Below are positions 1-8,628 of a stretch of 64,000 bases of DNA, one piece after another. Each line of letters begins with the position of its first letter. The first letter of the stretch is position 1. A model generated the notes under the pieces. It worked only from the letters and a program-made list of their open reading frames with translations, searched no databases and was not told where the DNA came from. Both the position numbers and the translations under genes were made by a program. Source of the DNA: Marinobacter pelagius (GTDB taxonomy: Bacteria; Pseudomonadota; Gammaproteobacteria; Pseudomonadales; Oleiphilaceae); NCBI RefSeq assembly GCF_003315345.1, contig NZ_QNRO01000010.1, positions 1 through 64,000 of the forward strand, read 5' to 3'.

Positions 1-521
1 TTCTGGAGCATCCCGGTAACCATCTTGAGTACGGGCCGCTCACTGAGCTCATAAGCCAGGATTTCACCGTTGAACAGGTCCATTACGGGCGACAGGTATA
101 ACTTGCGCCCTTGCACCTTGAACTCCGTAACATCCGTCGCCCACTTCGTGTTGGGACTGGCGGTATGGAAGTCCCGGGCCAGCAGGTTAGGTGCCTTTTT
201 GCCCACGGGGCCCCGGTAAGAGCGATATCGCTTCACCCGAACCTTGGATCTCAGCCCCAGCTGCTGCATCAGCCGTTGAACGATTTTGTGGTTTACCTTC
301 TCGCCCAGCCGGCGTAAAGCAGCGGTAATGCGTCGGTACCCATAACGCCCCTGGTGATCGCGGTAAATCGCCTGTATGCGAGCCTTCAAGGGCTCATGCT
401 TATCTCCCGCTCGAAGCACGTTCAGCTGGTAATAAAACGTGCTGCGGGACAGCCCGGCTGCGCGCAGCAGCCGTGGCAGGGAATGCTCGCGCCTTAACCC
501 TTGGACCGCTTCCGCTTTTTG
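1..521 (-). CDS. IS3-family transposase OrfB (integrase core), partial
   Basis: The frame is open from the slippery region near 515-521 to the window edge, in -1 relative to orfA, so it is probably made as an OrfAB fusion. My translation shows an HTH_21-type segment (QAIYRDHQGRYGYRRI) followed by the start of a DDE integrase core (TKWATDVTEFKV), which carries the first catalytic aspartate. The second D and the E lie outside the window. No stop or frameshift is seen in the visible part. Confidence 0.8.
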
Positions 522-1036
522 TTTCGCGCTGCGGCTTTCTCTTCCCGGATCAAGGCATCCAGCTTTTTTAGGTACGCGTTCTCCGCCCGCAGGTACAACA
601 ACTCTTCGAGCAGCTCTTCCTGTGACATGGTGCGCTCTGGCACATCAACCGGTGGGCGTTCTACAGACTTTTTGGCCATCGGGGCAGCTCGCTCGATCTC
701 GGGACATGGCTTTGTTAACTGACCACTATGATACTGCGCCAGCCATTTGCCAATAAGACCGGTGCTTCGGAGATTAAATCGCACCTCAGCTTGCCGGTCT
801 GACAAGCCGTCTCTAGTCACGCATTTGATGACCTGAAGTTTGAAGGATGGGCTGTAATGGTGCTTGGTTGCGGCCTCAAGCCCACTGGCACCATGGAGCC
901 GATACCTCGCAACCCAACGCCGGACTAATGAGTAATCAATGTCGTAATGTCTGGCGACCTGGTGAAGGCTGATCTCATTCTCAAGATAGAGCCGCGCCAC
1001 CTGTATCTTGAAGGTTTTGCTGTAGGTTCTTTTCAT
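494..1036 (-). CDS. IS3-family transposase OrfA (helix-turn-helix subunit)
   Basis: This 180-residue protein has two consecutive helix-turn-helix units, at about residues 5-55 and 60-110. A leucine-rich, probably coiled-coil segment follows (EELLEELLYLRAENAYLKKL, about 141-160), and then a very basic tail. That is the standard OrfA plan of the IS150 group: it binds the terminal repeats and is fused to OrfB by frameshifting to make the active transposase. A run of five A on the coding strand (plus positions 516-520) lies shortly before the stop, where the -1 frame of orfB takes over. The frame is intact. Confidence 0.85.
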   Translation of the reverse strand: MKRTYSKTFKIQVARLYLENEISLHQVARHYDIDYSLVRRWVARYRLHGASGLEAATKHHYSPSFKLQVIKCVTRDGLSDRQAEVRFNLRSTGLIGKWLAQYHSGQLTKPCPEIERAAPMAKKSVERPPVDVPERTMSQEELLEELLYLRAENAYLKKLDALIREEKAAARNKKRKRSKG

Positions 1037-1101
1037 GTAACCCCTCGAAAGTCGGTGTCCAACTTTCGGGGGTCACTTCATTTGGGGGATGAGCTGAACT
1101 T

Positions 1102-1210
1102 GGGGTCAGATGAAGGCTTTCATCAGACCCCGGAGTCTGGCGTTGGCCCCGGAGTCTGTGTCTGACTCGTACGTAAAAAAGGGGTCAGAAGAAGGTTTTC
1201 TTCTGACCCC
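1102..1210. repeat. Palindromic repeat doublet (GGGGTCAGA family), copies 1-2
   Basis: Two 30-bp hairpins lie at 1102-1131 and 1181-1210 between the IS end and the 3' end of ntrC. The first pairs GGGGTCAGATGAA with a half ending CATCAGACCCC, with one mismatch. The second is a perfect GGGGTCAGAAGAA stem preceded by six A. They could act as terminators for ntrC transcripts. The same family recurs at 8376-8581, 48121-48267 and 53322-53418. Confidence 0.85.
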
Positions 1211-1247
1211 AACTTGAGATAGGCAAACCCCGGCGGTTTGCTGCTCG

Positions 1248-2681
1248 TCAATCCTCTCCGGTTTCCGGGTGATCCAGTCCTAGTTCGTTGATCTTCCTGG
1301 TCAGTGTATTTCTACCCCAGCCCAGCAGGATTGAGGCATCCCTGCGCCGGCCGCCGGTGTGTTTCAGGGCGGTTTCGATCATGATTTTCTCGAACTCGGG
1401 GATGGCGGTGTCAAGAATGCTTTTCTTGCCGCGTTTGAGTTCCTGTTCGGCCCAGTTGCGCAGGCCTTCCTGCCAGGTCTGGCCGGTGGCGGTGGTTTCG
1501 GTCTCGGCCTGGTGCAGCAGTTCTGGTGGCAGGTCGTCGATGTGGATTTCACGGCCGCTGGCCATGACGGTGAGCCAGCGGCAGGTGTTTTCCAGCTGGC
1601 GGACGTTGCCGGGCCAGGGCAGGGTGGTGAGATATTCCTCGGCGTCTGGGCGCAGGATCTTGGGCTCGACGGCCAGTTCCTTGGCGGCGCGCTTGAGAAA
1701 GTGCTGCATGAGCCGGGGGATGTCTTCCCGTCGTTCTGCCAGTTTGGGCAGGTGTACCCGGATCACGTTCAGCCGGTGGAACAGGTCTTCCCGGAAGCTG
1801 CCGGCCTGGACCAGTTTTTCCAGGTCCTGGTGCGTGGCGGCAATAATGCGTACGTCTACCTTGATCGGGGTGGTGCCGCCAACGCGATAGAACTCGCCGT
1901 CCGCCAGAACCCGCAGCAGTCGGGTCTGGGTGTCCGCAGGCATGTCCCCGATCTCGTCCAGGAACAGGGTGCCGCCATTGGCCTGCTCGAAGCGCCCCTG
2001 GCGGGCGGCGCCGGCGCCGGTGAAGGCGCCTTTCTCGTGACCGAACAGCTCGGATTCGATCAGGTCCTTGGGGATCGCTGCCATGTTCAGGGCAATGAAC
2101 GGGTGCTTGGCCCTGGGGCTGTGATTGTGCAGGGCCTGGGCCACCAGTTCCTTACCCGTACCGCTCTCCCCGTTGATCAGTACCGTGATGTTGGAATGGG
2201 AAAGTCGGCCGATGGCCCGGAAAACCTCCTGCATCGCCGGCGCTTCACCGATGATCTCGGTGTTGCGCTGGACGCTCTCGGCCTGCGGTTCGGACTTGGC
2301 CCGCTGTTCATGACTGTGAGCCACGGCACGCTTGACCAGGGCTACGGCATCGTCCACATCGAAAGGCTTTGGCAGGTATTCGAAGGCACCGGTCTGGTAA
2401 CTGGTGACCGCACTTTCGAGGTCCGAGTGCGCGGTCATGATGATCACCGGCACATCCCGGTGTGCTTCCACGATCTGGGAGAGCAGGGTGATGCCGTCCA
2501 CGCCCGGCATCCGGATGTCACTGATGATGGCATCGGGATGTTCGTGTTCCAGGCGGGTCATGATGCTTTCGCCGCTGTCAAAGACCCGGGGGTGCATGCC
2601 GGCCTGGTTCAGGGCGCGCTCCAGCACCCAGCGAATACTGCGGTCGTCGTCTATGATCCAGACGTTCGCCGGTTGGCTCAT
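1248..2681 (-). CDS. ntrC: Nitrogen regulation response regulator NtrC (sigma-54 activator)
   Basis: This 477-residue activator has three parts. The receiver domain (about 6-118) has the phospho-acceptor Asp55 in SDIRMPG and a Lys near 105. The sigma-54 AAA+ domain has Walker A GESGTGKE (171-178), the GAFTGA loop (218-223) that contacts sigma-54, and Walker B LFLDEIGD. The C-terminal Fis-type helix-turn-helix lies at about 440-470. Phosphorylated NtrC activates nitrogen-scavenging genes such as glnA. The start ATG overlaps the ntrB stop by 4 bp, so the pair is translationally coupled. Length and motifs are typical, and the identity is firm from the neighbours ntrB and glnA. Confidence 0.96.
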   Translation of the reverse strand: MSQPANVWIIDDDRSIRWVLERALNQAGMHPRVFDSGESIMTRLEHEHPDAIISDIRMPGVDGITLLSQIVEAHRDVPVIIMTAHSDLESAVTSYQTGAFEYLPKPFDVDDAVALVKRAVAHSHEQRAKSEPQAESVQRNTEIIGEAPAMQEVFRAIGRLSHSNITVLINGESGTGKELVAQALHNHSPRAKHPFIALNMAAIPKDLIESELFGHEKGAFTGAGAARQGRFEQANGGTLFLDEIGDMPADTQTRLLRVLADGEFYRVGGTTPIKVDVRIIAATHQDLEKLVQAGSFREDLFHRLNVIRVHLPKLAERREDIPRLMQHFLKRAAKELAVEPKILRPDAEEYLTTLPWPGNVRQLENTCRWLTVMASGREIHIDDLPPELLHQAETETTATGQTWQEGLRNWAEQELKRGKKSILDTAIPEFEKIMIETALKHTGGRRRDASILLGWGRNTLTRKINELGLDHPETGED

Positions 2682-3772
2682 GGGTTTTCCTCCAGGGGCA
2701 GGAAGATGATGAAGTCGGTTTTCCCGGGCTCGCTCTCACATTCCACAAGCCCGTGATGTTGTCCGATAATGCTCTGGGTAATGGAAAGGCCCAGGCCGGT
2801 GCCACTGGCACGGCCACTGATCATCGGATAGAAAATGTTCTGCAACAGATCTGGCGGGATACCGGGGCCGTTGTCGATCACGTCCACGCGGCAGGCCAGG
2901 CGGTAGCGCTTATGGCCGATGGTGAACTGGCGCAGGGCGCGGGTCCGGAACATGATGGTGGGCGGTTCCTCATCGCTCGCCCCGGTCTGGTTCTCGAAGG
3001 CAGCCTCCATGGCATTGCGGGCGATGTTCAGGAAGGCCTGGATCAGTTGCTCCTTGTCGGCCCAGAGCTCCGGCAGGCTCGGATCGTAATCACGCAGGAA
3101 AGTCACCCGACCTTTACTCTCGGCCTCCAGTAGCGTGCGTACCCGCTCCAGCACCTCATGGACATTGGTGGCCGCGAATTTGAGTGCCTTGTTCGGCCCG
3201 AGCATGCGGTCCACGAGGCTGCGGAGGCGGTCGGCCTCGTCAATGATCACCCGGGTGTATTCCCGCTGGTCTTCATCATTCAGCTCCCGGTCCAGCAACT
3301 GGGCCGCCCCCCGGATGCCACCAAGGGGATTCTTGATCTCGTGGGCCATGCCGCGGACCAGAATGCGCGAGGTTTCCTGCTGGGAGATCAGGTCCTCTTC
3401 CCGGCTGATGCGGAGCAACCGGTCCCGGGGCTGGATCTCGATGAGCAGTTCCGTCGGATCCAGCGAGATCGGGGTAACGGAATAGTCCACGGTCAGCCTT
3501 GCCCCGCTGGTGAGCGCGAATTCCGCCTCCCGGCGGGTATAGGACTGCCCGTTTTGGAGTGCCGCATACAGGGTATTGAGGGCATCCTCGGACGCCGCGA
3601 GAATATCGCTGAACGGATGGCCCTGGCTGCGGGTGAGGCTGGTCTCGAACAGGCTTTCGGCGGCGGGGTTCAGGTAACGGATTTTCAGATTGTCCTCGAG
3701 TACCAGAACCGCGGTGGTCAGGCTGTCGAGAATGCTCTTGTATCCGTCGTTTGTGGCCGGGGCGAACGCCAT
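2678..3772 (-). CDS. ntrB: Nitrogen regulation sensor histidine kinase NtrB
   Basis: This cytosolic kinase/phosphatase phosphorylates NtrC under nitrogen limitation and is controlled by PII. The 364-residue protein has an N-terminal PAS domain (about 10-115), a HisKA domain with phospho-acceptor His144 in MAHEIKNPLGG, and an HATPase domain with the N-box NIARNAMEAA and the G-box DNGPGIPP. I chose the ATG at 3772 because AGGAA lies at good spacing upstream. A longer frame reaching 3928 has no domain content in the extra 52 residues. No transmembrane segment is seen, as expected for NtrB. Confidence 0.95.
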   Translation of the reverse strand: MAFAPATNDGYKSILDSLTTAVLVLEDNLKIRYLNPAAESLFETSLTRSQGHPFSDILAASEDALNTLYAALQNGQSYTRREAEFALTSGARLTVDYSVTPISLDPTELLIEIQPRDRLLRISREEDLISQQETSRILVRGMAHEIKNPLGGIRGAAQLLDRELNDEDQREYTRVIIDEADRLRSLVDRMLGPNKALKFAATNVHEVLERVRTLLEAESKGRVTFLRDYDPSLPELWADKEQLIQAFLNIARNAMEAAFENQTGASDEEPPTIMFRTRALRQFTIGHKRYRLACRVDVIDNGPGIPPDLLQNIFYPMISGRASGTGLGLSITQSIIGQHHGLVECESEPGKTDFIIFLPLEENP

Positions 3773-3817
3773 GGGCAATTCCTGTCGTGTCGTTTTAAAG
3801 ATGACGGGGTAGGAATT

Positions 3818-3832
3818 GCAAAAACCGAACCA
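3818..3832 (-). promoter_or_regulatory. Candidate sigma-54 promoter of ntrBC
   Basis: Read on the minus strand, TGGTTCGGTTTTTGC has the GG-N10-GC spacing of a -24/-12 promoter with a good TTTTGC -12 half. The -24 half is weaker than TGGCAC. It lies about 45 bp upstream of the chosen ntrB start and downstream of an NtrC-type palindrome at 3994-4008. It is inferred from pattern only. Confidence 0.45.
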
Positions 3833-3993
3833 CTTTGACCGATTTGCCACAAAAGATGGGCAAAGGCGGGGCCTGTGCCCGTTATGGCGCGGCGCACGTG
3901 CCGTACGGTGGTGCATGACCTGGGCCAAGGCGTGGTCAGCCGGGCAATTCCGCCCTGTTGCTGATCAGAGTATGGCCTCTATCTGGTGCGAGC

Positions 3994-4008
3994 GCACCAA
4001 ACTGGTGC
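3994..4008. promoter_or_regulatory. NtrC-type binding palindrome upstream of ntrB
   Basis: GCACCA-AAC-TGGTGC is a perfect 6-bp inverted repeat and matches the GCACCA-N3-TGGTGC consensus of NtrC sites. It sits between the end of the DUF4124 gene and ntrB, about 170 bp upstream of a candidate sigma-54 promoter. The arrangement suggests that NtrC controls its own operon. Confidence 0.65.
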
Positions 4009-4024
4009 GAAAAAAGTGGGGGGG

Positions 4025-4549
4025 TCAGTTTAACACGGACGGGCGGTGGACAGTGAAGGTGATGCGGGAGCCGGTTTTCACCTGCACGCCGTTTTCGTCC
4101 ACGATGTGAACGCGAGCCTCATGAGTGCCCCGGAAAATGTTATTTACCACCACCGAGCTTGAACTGGTCTGGGCAACGGGCTGGCCGTCGAGTGTGATCT
4201 CGTACTTGTGGCCGACCTGCAGTCCCGGTGTGCTGGTGACGTCGAAGCGGACGTCGCCACTACCGCTGTGGAAGGCTTGCTTGTTCTGGGGGTGCACGAA
4301 GGAGACGCTTTGGTAGACTGCGCCCTCGCGCTTCACCTCTTCCCGAAGCTTGTCGGTTTCGCGCACAGTCTGGGGCTTGGGCAGGGTGACGGTGGTGACC
4401 GGTTTTACGTCAACAGTTTCACCGCCTTCGATCGGCTCGTCAGAGAAGGTGACATTACCCTGGGCGTCCACATGGCGATACACCTCACCAAGGGCCGGGG
4501 CCGAGAGCAAAACCAGAAAACCTGCCACCAATCCGTACTTCGCGTTCAT
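4025..4549 (-). CDS. DUF4124 domain secreted protein
   Basis: This 174-residue protein begins with a signal peptide (MNAKYGLVAGFLVLLSAPAL, cleavage probably after ALG). A DUF4124 segment follows (VYRHVDAQGNVTFSDEP). The C-terminal half looks like an Ig or fibronectin-type beta domain (GHKYEITLDGQPVA onward). It is probably periplasmic and its function is unknown. I prefer the ATG at 4549 to an upstream TTG at 4564 because AGG sits at good spacing. It lies between glnA and ntrB, where pseudomonads also carry a DUF4124 gene, so it may take part in nitrogen-responsive expression; that link is inference. Confidence 0.85.
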   Translation of the reverse strand: MNAKYGLVAGFLVLLSAPALGEVYRHVDAQGNVTFSDEPIEGGETVDVKPVTTVTLPKPQTVRETDKLREEVKREGAVYQSVSFVHPQNKQAFHSGSGDVRFDVTSTPGLQVGHKYEITLDGQPVAQTSSSSVVVNNIFRGTHEARVHIVDENGVQVKTGSRITFTVHRPSVLN

Positions 4550-4670
4550 AACCGTAACCTGCAACGATGGTTTGGTTTGATTATCAACGGCCTGCCGGGC
4601 CTTTTCAACGCTCTGGCCGGTCCATGTTGGTTACATATCGTTAAGGGCGCGAGAGTGTGCGGCCGAGCAC

Positions 4671-4695
4671 AAAAAAGCCCCGCGCGGGGCGGGGC
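4671..4695 (-). terminator. Rho-independent terminator of glnA
   Basis: Just after the glnA stop, the minus strand carries a GC-rich hairpin built on GCCCCGCGCGGGGC (4677-4690) followed by six T. Confidence 0.8.
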
Positions 4696-4722
4696 TTGCT
4701 GCAGTTCCGGGATCAGACCGGA

Positions 4723-6126
4723 TCAGCAGGAGTAGTAAAGATCGAACTCGACCGGGTGAGTGGTCATGTTCAGACGCTCTACTTCGCCCTGTTTCAGGTC
4801 GATGTAGCCGGCGATCATGTCTTCGGTGAAGACGCCGCCGCGGGTCAGGAACTCGTGATCCTCTTCCAGGCACTTGAGCGCTTCCTGCAGGGTAGTGGCA
4901 ACCTGGGGAATGTTCAGGGCCTCTTCCTTCGGCAGGTCGTACAGATCCTTGTCCATGGCATCGCCAGGGTGGATCTTGTTCTGGATGCCGTCCAGGCCAG
5001 CCATCATCAGGGCCGCGAAGGCCAGGTACGGGTTGGCCGCCGGATCCGGGAACCGCACTTCTACGCGGCGTGCCTTCGGGCTGTTTACATACGGGATACG
5101 GATGGAGGCGGAGCGGTTGCGGGCGGAGTAGGCCAGCATGACCGGCGCTTCAAAGCCCGGAACCAGGCGCTTGTAGCTGTTGGTGGCCGGGTTGGTGAAG
5201 GCGTTGATGGCCTTGGCATGCTTGATGATACCGCCGATGTAGTACAGCGCCATCTCGCTCAGGCCTGCGTAGCCGTCGCCGGCAAACAGGTTCTTGCCAT
5301 CCTTGTTCAGGGACATGTGCACGTGCATGCCGGAACCGTTGTCACCCACTACCGGCTTGGGCATGAAGGTGGCGGTCTTGCCGTAGGCGTGGGCCACGTT
5401 GTGTACGCAGTACTTCAGGATCTGAACTTCGTCCGCCTTGCGGGTCAGAGTGTTGGCGCCAACACCGATTTCGCACTGGCCGGCGGTACCGACTTCGTGG
5501 TGGTGTACTTCGATTTCCAGACCCATGGACTCCATGGCGGCACACATGGCGCCACGCAGGTCGTGCAGGCTGTCTACCGGCGGAACCGGGAAGTAGCCGC
5601 CTTTCACGCCCGGACGGTGACCGATGTTGTTACGATCGAAGTCTTCGCCGGAGACCCAGGCAGCTTCTTCGGAGTGCAGGGAATACATGGCGCCCTGCAT
5701 GTCCACGTTCCATTTTACCGAGTCAAAGACGAAGAACTCCGGCTCCGGACCGAACAGTGCGCCGTCGGCAATGCCACTGGACTTCAGATATTCCTCGGCA
5801 CGACGGGCAACAGAGCGCGGATCACGCTCATAACCCTGCATGGTGGTTGGCTCCACGATGTCGCAGGTAATGTTGATGGTGGTTTCTTCGGTGAACGGAT
5901 CCAGTACGGAGGTTTCATCGACCGGCATCAGGATCATGTCGGATTCGTTGATGCCCTTCCATCCCGCGATGGAGGAGCCGTCGAACATCTTGCCGTCGGT
6001 GAAGAAATCCTCGTCGACCTCGGTCGCCGGCAGAGTCACGTGCTGCTCTTTACCGCGGCTGTCGGTGAAGCGCAGGTCTACCCATTTGACTTCGTGCTCT
6101 TTAATCAAATCAATCGTCTTGGACAT
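4723..6126 (-). CDS. glnA: Glutamine synthetase, type I
   Basis: The enzyme makes glutamine from glutamate, ammonia and ATP as a cytosolic dodecamer. The 467-residue length fits GSI-beta. The N-terminal beta-grasp domain holds the latch segment (FDGSSIAGW). The catalytic domain has the metal and nucleotide motifs [23 protein letters not shown] and the [13 protein letters not shown] glutamate flap. Tyr396 in [10 protein letters not shown] is the adenylylation site modified by GlnE, which is encoded at 13841. I chose the ATG at 6126 ([13 protein letters not shown]) over a 13-residue upstream extension. It is preceded by a sigma-54 promoter and NtrC-type sites. Confidence 0.98.
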   Translation of the reverse strand: MSKTIDLIKEHEVKWVDLRFTDSRGKEQHVTLPATEVDEDFFTDGKMFDGSSIAGWKGINESDMILMPVDETSVLDPFTEETTINITCDIVEPTTMQGYERDPRSVARRAEEYLKSSGIADGALFGPEPEFFVFDSVKWNVDMQGAMYSLHSEEAAWVSGEDFDRNNIGHRPGVKGGYFPVPPVDSLHDLRGAMCAAMESMGLEIEVHHHEVGTAGQCEIGVGANTLTRKADEVQILKYCVHNVAHAYGKTATFMPKPVVGDNGSGMHVHMSLNKDGKNLFAGDGYAGLSEMALYYIGGIIKHAKAINAFTNPATNSYKRLVPGFEAPVMLAYSARNRSASIRIPYVNSPKARRVEVRFPDPAANPYLAFAALMMAGLDGIQNKIHPGDAMDKDLYDLPKEEALNIPQVATTLQEALKCLEEDHEFLTRGGVFTEDMIAGYIDLKQGEVERLNMTTHPVEFDLYYSC

Positions 6127-6284
6127 TGTGCATGCTCCGTAAGTTATCCCGCGGTGCGGGCGCATTTCATGTTCGTGGTGCCGGATCGTTCAGAAGGACT
6201 GAGTTCCGATCTGTTTTTCGGGTTCGGGCAGCTTACCAAAAGCGTGCATCCCTTACCTGATAATTTTCGGCTGACTAAGCATAA

Positions 6285-6299
6285 GCAAGGGGCTTGCCA
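6285..6299 (-). promoter_or_regulatory. Sigma-54 promoter of glnA
   Basis: The minus strand reads TGGCAAGCCCCTTGC. This is a near-consensus -24 (TGGCA) and -12 (TTGC) pair with exact GG-N10-GC spacing, about 160 bp upstream of the glnA start. NtrC-type sites lie about 100 bp further upstream, the usual enhancer distance. Confidence 0.85.
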
Positions 6300-6385
6300 G
6301 TTTTTTGCTTTTGCGCCAGAACGGCGCAGTCACAAGGCTTTCGGCCCGTTATGGCGCGCAGATCCGGATAGTCACCCGCTGCTTC

Positions 6386-6413
6386 GCACCAAAATAGTGC
6401 ACCAATATGGTGC
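6386..6413. promoter_or_regulatory. Two overlapping NtrC-type enhancer sites upstream of glnA
   Basis: GCACCAAAATAGTGC (6386-6400) and GCACCAATATGGTGC (6399-6413) both fit the NtrC palindrome; the second is perfect (GCACCA-ATA-TGGTGC). They overlap by 2 bp, with centres 13 bp apart. They lie about 100 bp upstream of the glnA sigma-54 promoter and 130 bp upstream of typA on the other side. A weaker GCGCC-N5-GGCGC palindrome lies at 6313-6327. Confidence 0.75.
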
Positions 6414-6542
6414 GGTAACACAGCAGGTGCGTCATATCAGTGCGCAAGCGACTGGTTAAAGAATAGGCACTAATCTTCATATTAACGACATCGACTTTTC
6501 GATATACTGCGCGCCGCTCATTTTTTCCTCAGGAAACCCGTT

Positions 6543-8354
6543 GTGATTGATAAGCTCAGAAATGTCGCCATTATTGCCCACGTAGACCACGGTAAGACTA
6601 CCCTGGTTGACCAGTTGCTGCGCCAGTCCGGCACGTTGGACCGTAAGGAGCTCGAAAGCGAGCGCGTTATGGATTCCAACGACCAGGAAAAAGAGCGCGG
6701 CATCACCATTCTGGCCAAGAATACCGCGCTGAAATGGAAAGACTACGATATCAACATCGTGGACACTCCGGGGCACGCTGACTTCGGCGGCGAAGTTGAG
6801 CGGGTCATGAGCATGGTGGACAGTGTGCTGCTGGTGGTGGATTCCATCGACGGCCCCATGCCGCAAACCCGTTTTGTTACCCAGAAAGCTTTCGCAGCGG
6901 GCCTGCGCCCGATTGTGGTAGTGAACAAGATTGACCGGCCCGGCGCACGTCCGGACTGGGTTGTGGATCAGGTGTTTGACCTGTTCGATAACCTGGGTGC
7001 CACCGACGAGCAGCTGGACTTCCCGATTGTGTACGCCAGCGCCCTGAACGGCATTGCCGGTATGGAGCACGAAAACCTGGACGACAATATGGACGCCGTG
7101 TTCCAGGCGATTGTCGACCACGTGCCCGCGCCTGCCGTCGATCGGGACGGCCCGTTCCAGATGCAGATCTCCCAGCTGGACTACAACAGCTTCCTGGGCG
7201 TCATCGGCATCGGCCGCATCATGCGCGGCTCCGTAAAGACCAATACCCCGGTGGTCGCTCTTGGTACTGACGGCAAGAAGCGTAACGGTCGTATCCTCAA
7301 GATCATGGGCCACTCCGGCCTGCAGCGTGTGGAAGTTGATGAAGCCCAGGCTGGCGACATCGTGTGCGTCAGCGGTCTGGATCCGCTTTATATCTCCGAC
7401 ACCCTTTGCGATCCGAACAACGTTGAGGCGCTGCCGGCACTGACCGTGGACGAGCCTACCGTTTCCATGACCTTCCAGGTGAACGATTCCCCGTTTGCCG
7501 GTCAGGAAGGCAAATACGTGACCAGCCGTAACATCAAGGAACGTCTGGAAAAAGAGCTGCTGCATAACGTGGCTCTGCGTGTGGAAGAGGGCGACTCTGC
7601 CGACAAGTTCAAGGTGTCTGGCCGGGGCGAGCTGCACCTGTCGGTTCTCATCGAGAACATGCGCCGGGAGAACTTCGAGCTGGCCGTGGGCCGCCCGGAA
7701 GTGGTTATTCGCGAGATCGACGGCGTCAAGCAGGAGCCGTACGAGAACGTGATCGTGGATATCGAGGAGCAGCACCAGGGCGCTGTAATGGAACAGCTCG
7801 GTCTGCGCAAGGGCGAGATGACCAACATGATCCCGGATGGCAAAGGCCGCATGCGTGTGGAATACATCATCCCGGCCCGTGGTCTGATCGGCTTCCGTAA
7901 CGCCTTCCTGACCATGACCTCCGGCACCGGCATCCTGACCTCCACCTTCAGCCACTACGGCCCGATCAAGGAGGGTGCCATGGGCGGTCGCCAGAACGGA
8001 GTGCTGATCTCCATGGCCAAAGGCACGGCGATGACCTACTCCCTGGAAACCCTGCAAAGTCGTGGCAAACTGTTCCTGGCGCCGGGTGACGAGATCTACG
8101 AGGGCCAGCTGTGTGGTATTCACAGCCGTGATAACGACATCGTGATCAACCCCACCAAGGCCAAGAAGCTCGATAACATGCGCGCTTCCGGCAAGGACGA
8201 AGTGATCGGCCTGGTGCCGCCCATCAGGCACACTCTGGAGCAGGCCCTCGAGTTCATCGATGAAGATGAGCTCGTGGAAGTCACGCCCAAGTCCATCCGT
8301 CTGCGCAAGAAGCTGCTCACCGAAAACGAGCGCAAGCGCGCCGGCAAGAAGTAA
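6543..8354 (+). CDS. typA: Translational GTPase TypA/BipA
   Basis: This ribosome-binding GTPase is linked to 50S assembly and stress adaptation. The 603-residue protein has the G1 loop AHVDHGKTT (about 13-21), G3 DTPGHADF, G4 NKIDRPGA and G5 SAL, followed by EF-G-like domains II, III and V and the BipA-specific C-terminal domain ([15 protein letters not shown]). The start is GTG at 6543, with AGGAA well placed upstream. A TATACT hexamer at 6503-6508 could be a -10 element. It is divergent from glnA, as in E. coli. Confidence 0.97.
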   Translation: MIDKLRNVAIIAHVDHGKTTLVDQLLRQSGTLDRKELESERVMDSNDQEKERGITILAKNTALKWKDYDINIVDTPGHADFGGEVERVMSMVDSVLLVVDSIDGPMPQTRFVTQKAFAAGLRPIVVVNKIDRPGARPDWVVDQVFDLFDNLGATDEQLDFPIVYASALNGIAGMEHENLDDNMDAVFQAIVDHVPAPAVDRDGPFQMQISQLDYNSFLGVIGIGRIMRGSVKTNTPVVALGTDGKKRNGRILKIMGHSGLQRVEVDEAQAGDIVCVSGLDPLYISDTLCDPNNVEALPALTVDEPTVSMTFQVNDSPFAGQEGKYVTSRNIKERLEKELLHNVALRVEEGDSADKFKVSGRGELHLSVLIENMRRENFELAVGRPEVVIREIDGVKQEPYENVIVDIEEQHQGAVMEQLGLRKGEMTNMIPDGKGRMRVEYIIPARGLIGFRNAFLTMTSGTGILTSTFSHYGPIKEGAMGGRQNGVLISMAKGTAMTYSLETLQSRGKLFLAPGDEIYEGQLCGIHSRDNDIVINPTKAKKLDNMRASGKDEVIGLVPPIRHTLEQALEFIDEDELVEVTPKSIRLRKKLLTENERKRAGKK

Positions 8355-8375
8355 GCAAGGGGATGATTTGAAAAA

Positions 8376-8581
8376 GGGGTCAGAAGAAAGCGTTCTTCAG
8401 ACCCCGGCATTACCCTCAAGCTCGATGCAAAACCCGGGGTCAGATGAAAGCCTTCATCTGACCCCTTTTTAATTCTGGCCAGGCTCACACTCCAGGGGTC
8501 TGAAGAACACCTTCTTCTGACCCATCTTCAGCCAAACTCCGATCATTCCCTGGGGTCTGAAGAACGCTTTCTTCTGACCCC
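8376..8581. repeat. Cluster of four GGGGTCAGA-family palindromes, copies 3-6
   Basis: Hairpins lie at 8376-8405, 8436-8465, 8495-8524 and 8552-8581 between typA and the iminopeptidase gene. The copy at 8436 has a perfect 13-bp stem followed by five T and looks like a working intrinsic terminator. The copies at 8495 and 8552 are part of a 57-bp tandem duplication, because both are followed by the same CATCTTCAGCCAAACTCC tail. The gene-free stretch 8355-8628 holds little else. Confidence 0.88.
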
Positions 8582-8628
8582 ATCTTCAGCCAAACTCCCA
8601 TAAAAGCCTTTACACCGGAGTTTCGCCC

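Larger units (their letters stand above)
1..1080 (-). mobile_element. IS3-family insertion sequence (IS150-like), cut by the window start
   Basis: Two overlapping minus-strand frames, orfA and orfB, have the layout of IS3-family elements. The outer end is near 1080: read on the minus strand the element begins TGAAGTGACCCCCGAAAGTT (1080 down to 1061), which resembles the left terminal repeat of IS150-type elements. The other end lies outside the window, so the second terminal repeat and any target duplication cannot be checked. The element sits directly beside two GGGGTCAGA-type palindromes downstream of ntrC. Confidence 0.85.

Noticed and set aside
1359-2756. 465-residue open frame on the plus strand opposite ntrC
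   Set aside because: Gly- and Gln-rich mirror of the NtrC codons with no ribosome site or domain.
4657-6459. 600-residue open frame on the plus strand opposite glnA
   Set aside because: It is a shadow of the GC-rich glnA codons. The translation has no family motif, and glnA on the other strand is beyond doubt.
6477-8231. 584-residue open frame antisense to typA
   Set aside because: His- and Val-rich translation typical of an antisense shadow; the plus strand encodes a complete TypA.
8376-8581. CRISPR array
   Set aside because: The units are palindromic, spacers vary from 27 to 30 bp with a shared duplicated tail, the copies alternate between two variants, and no cas gene is near.
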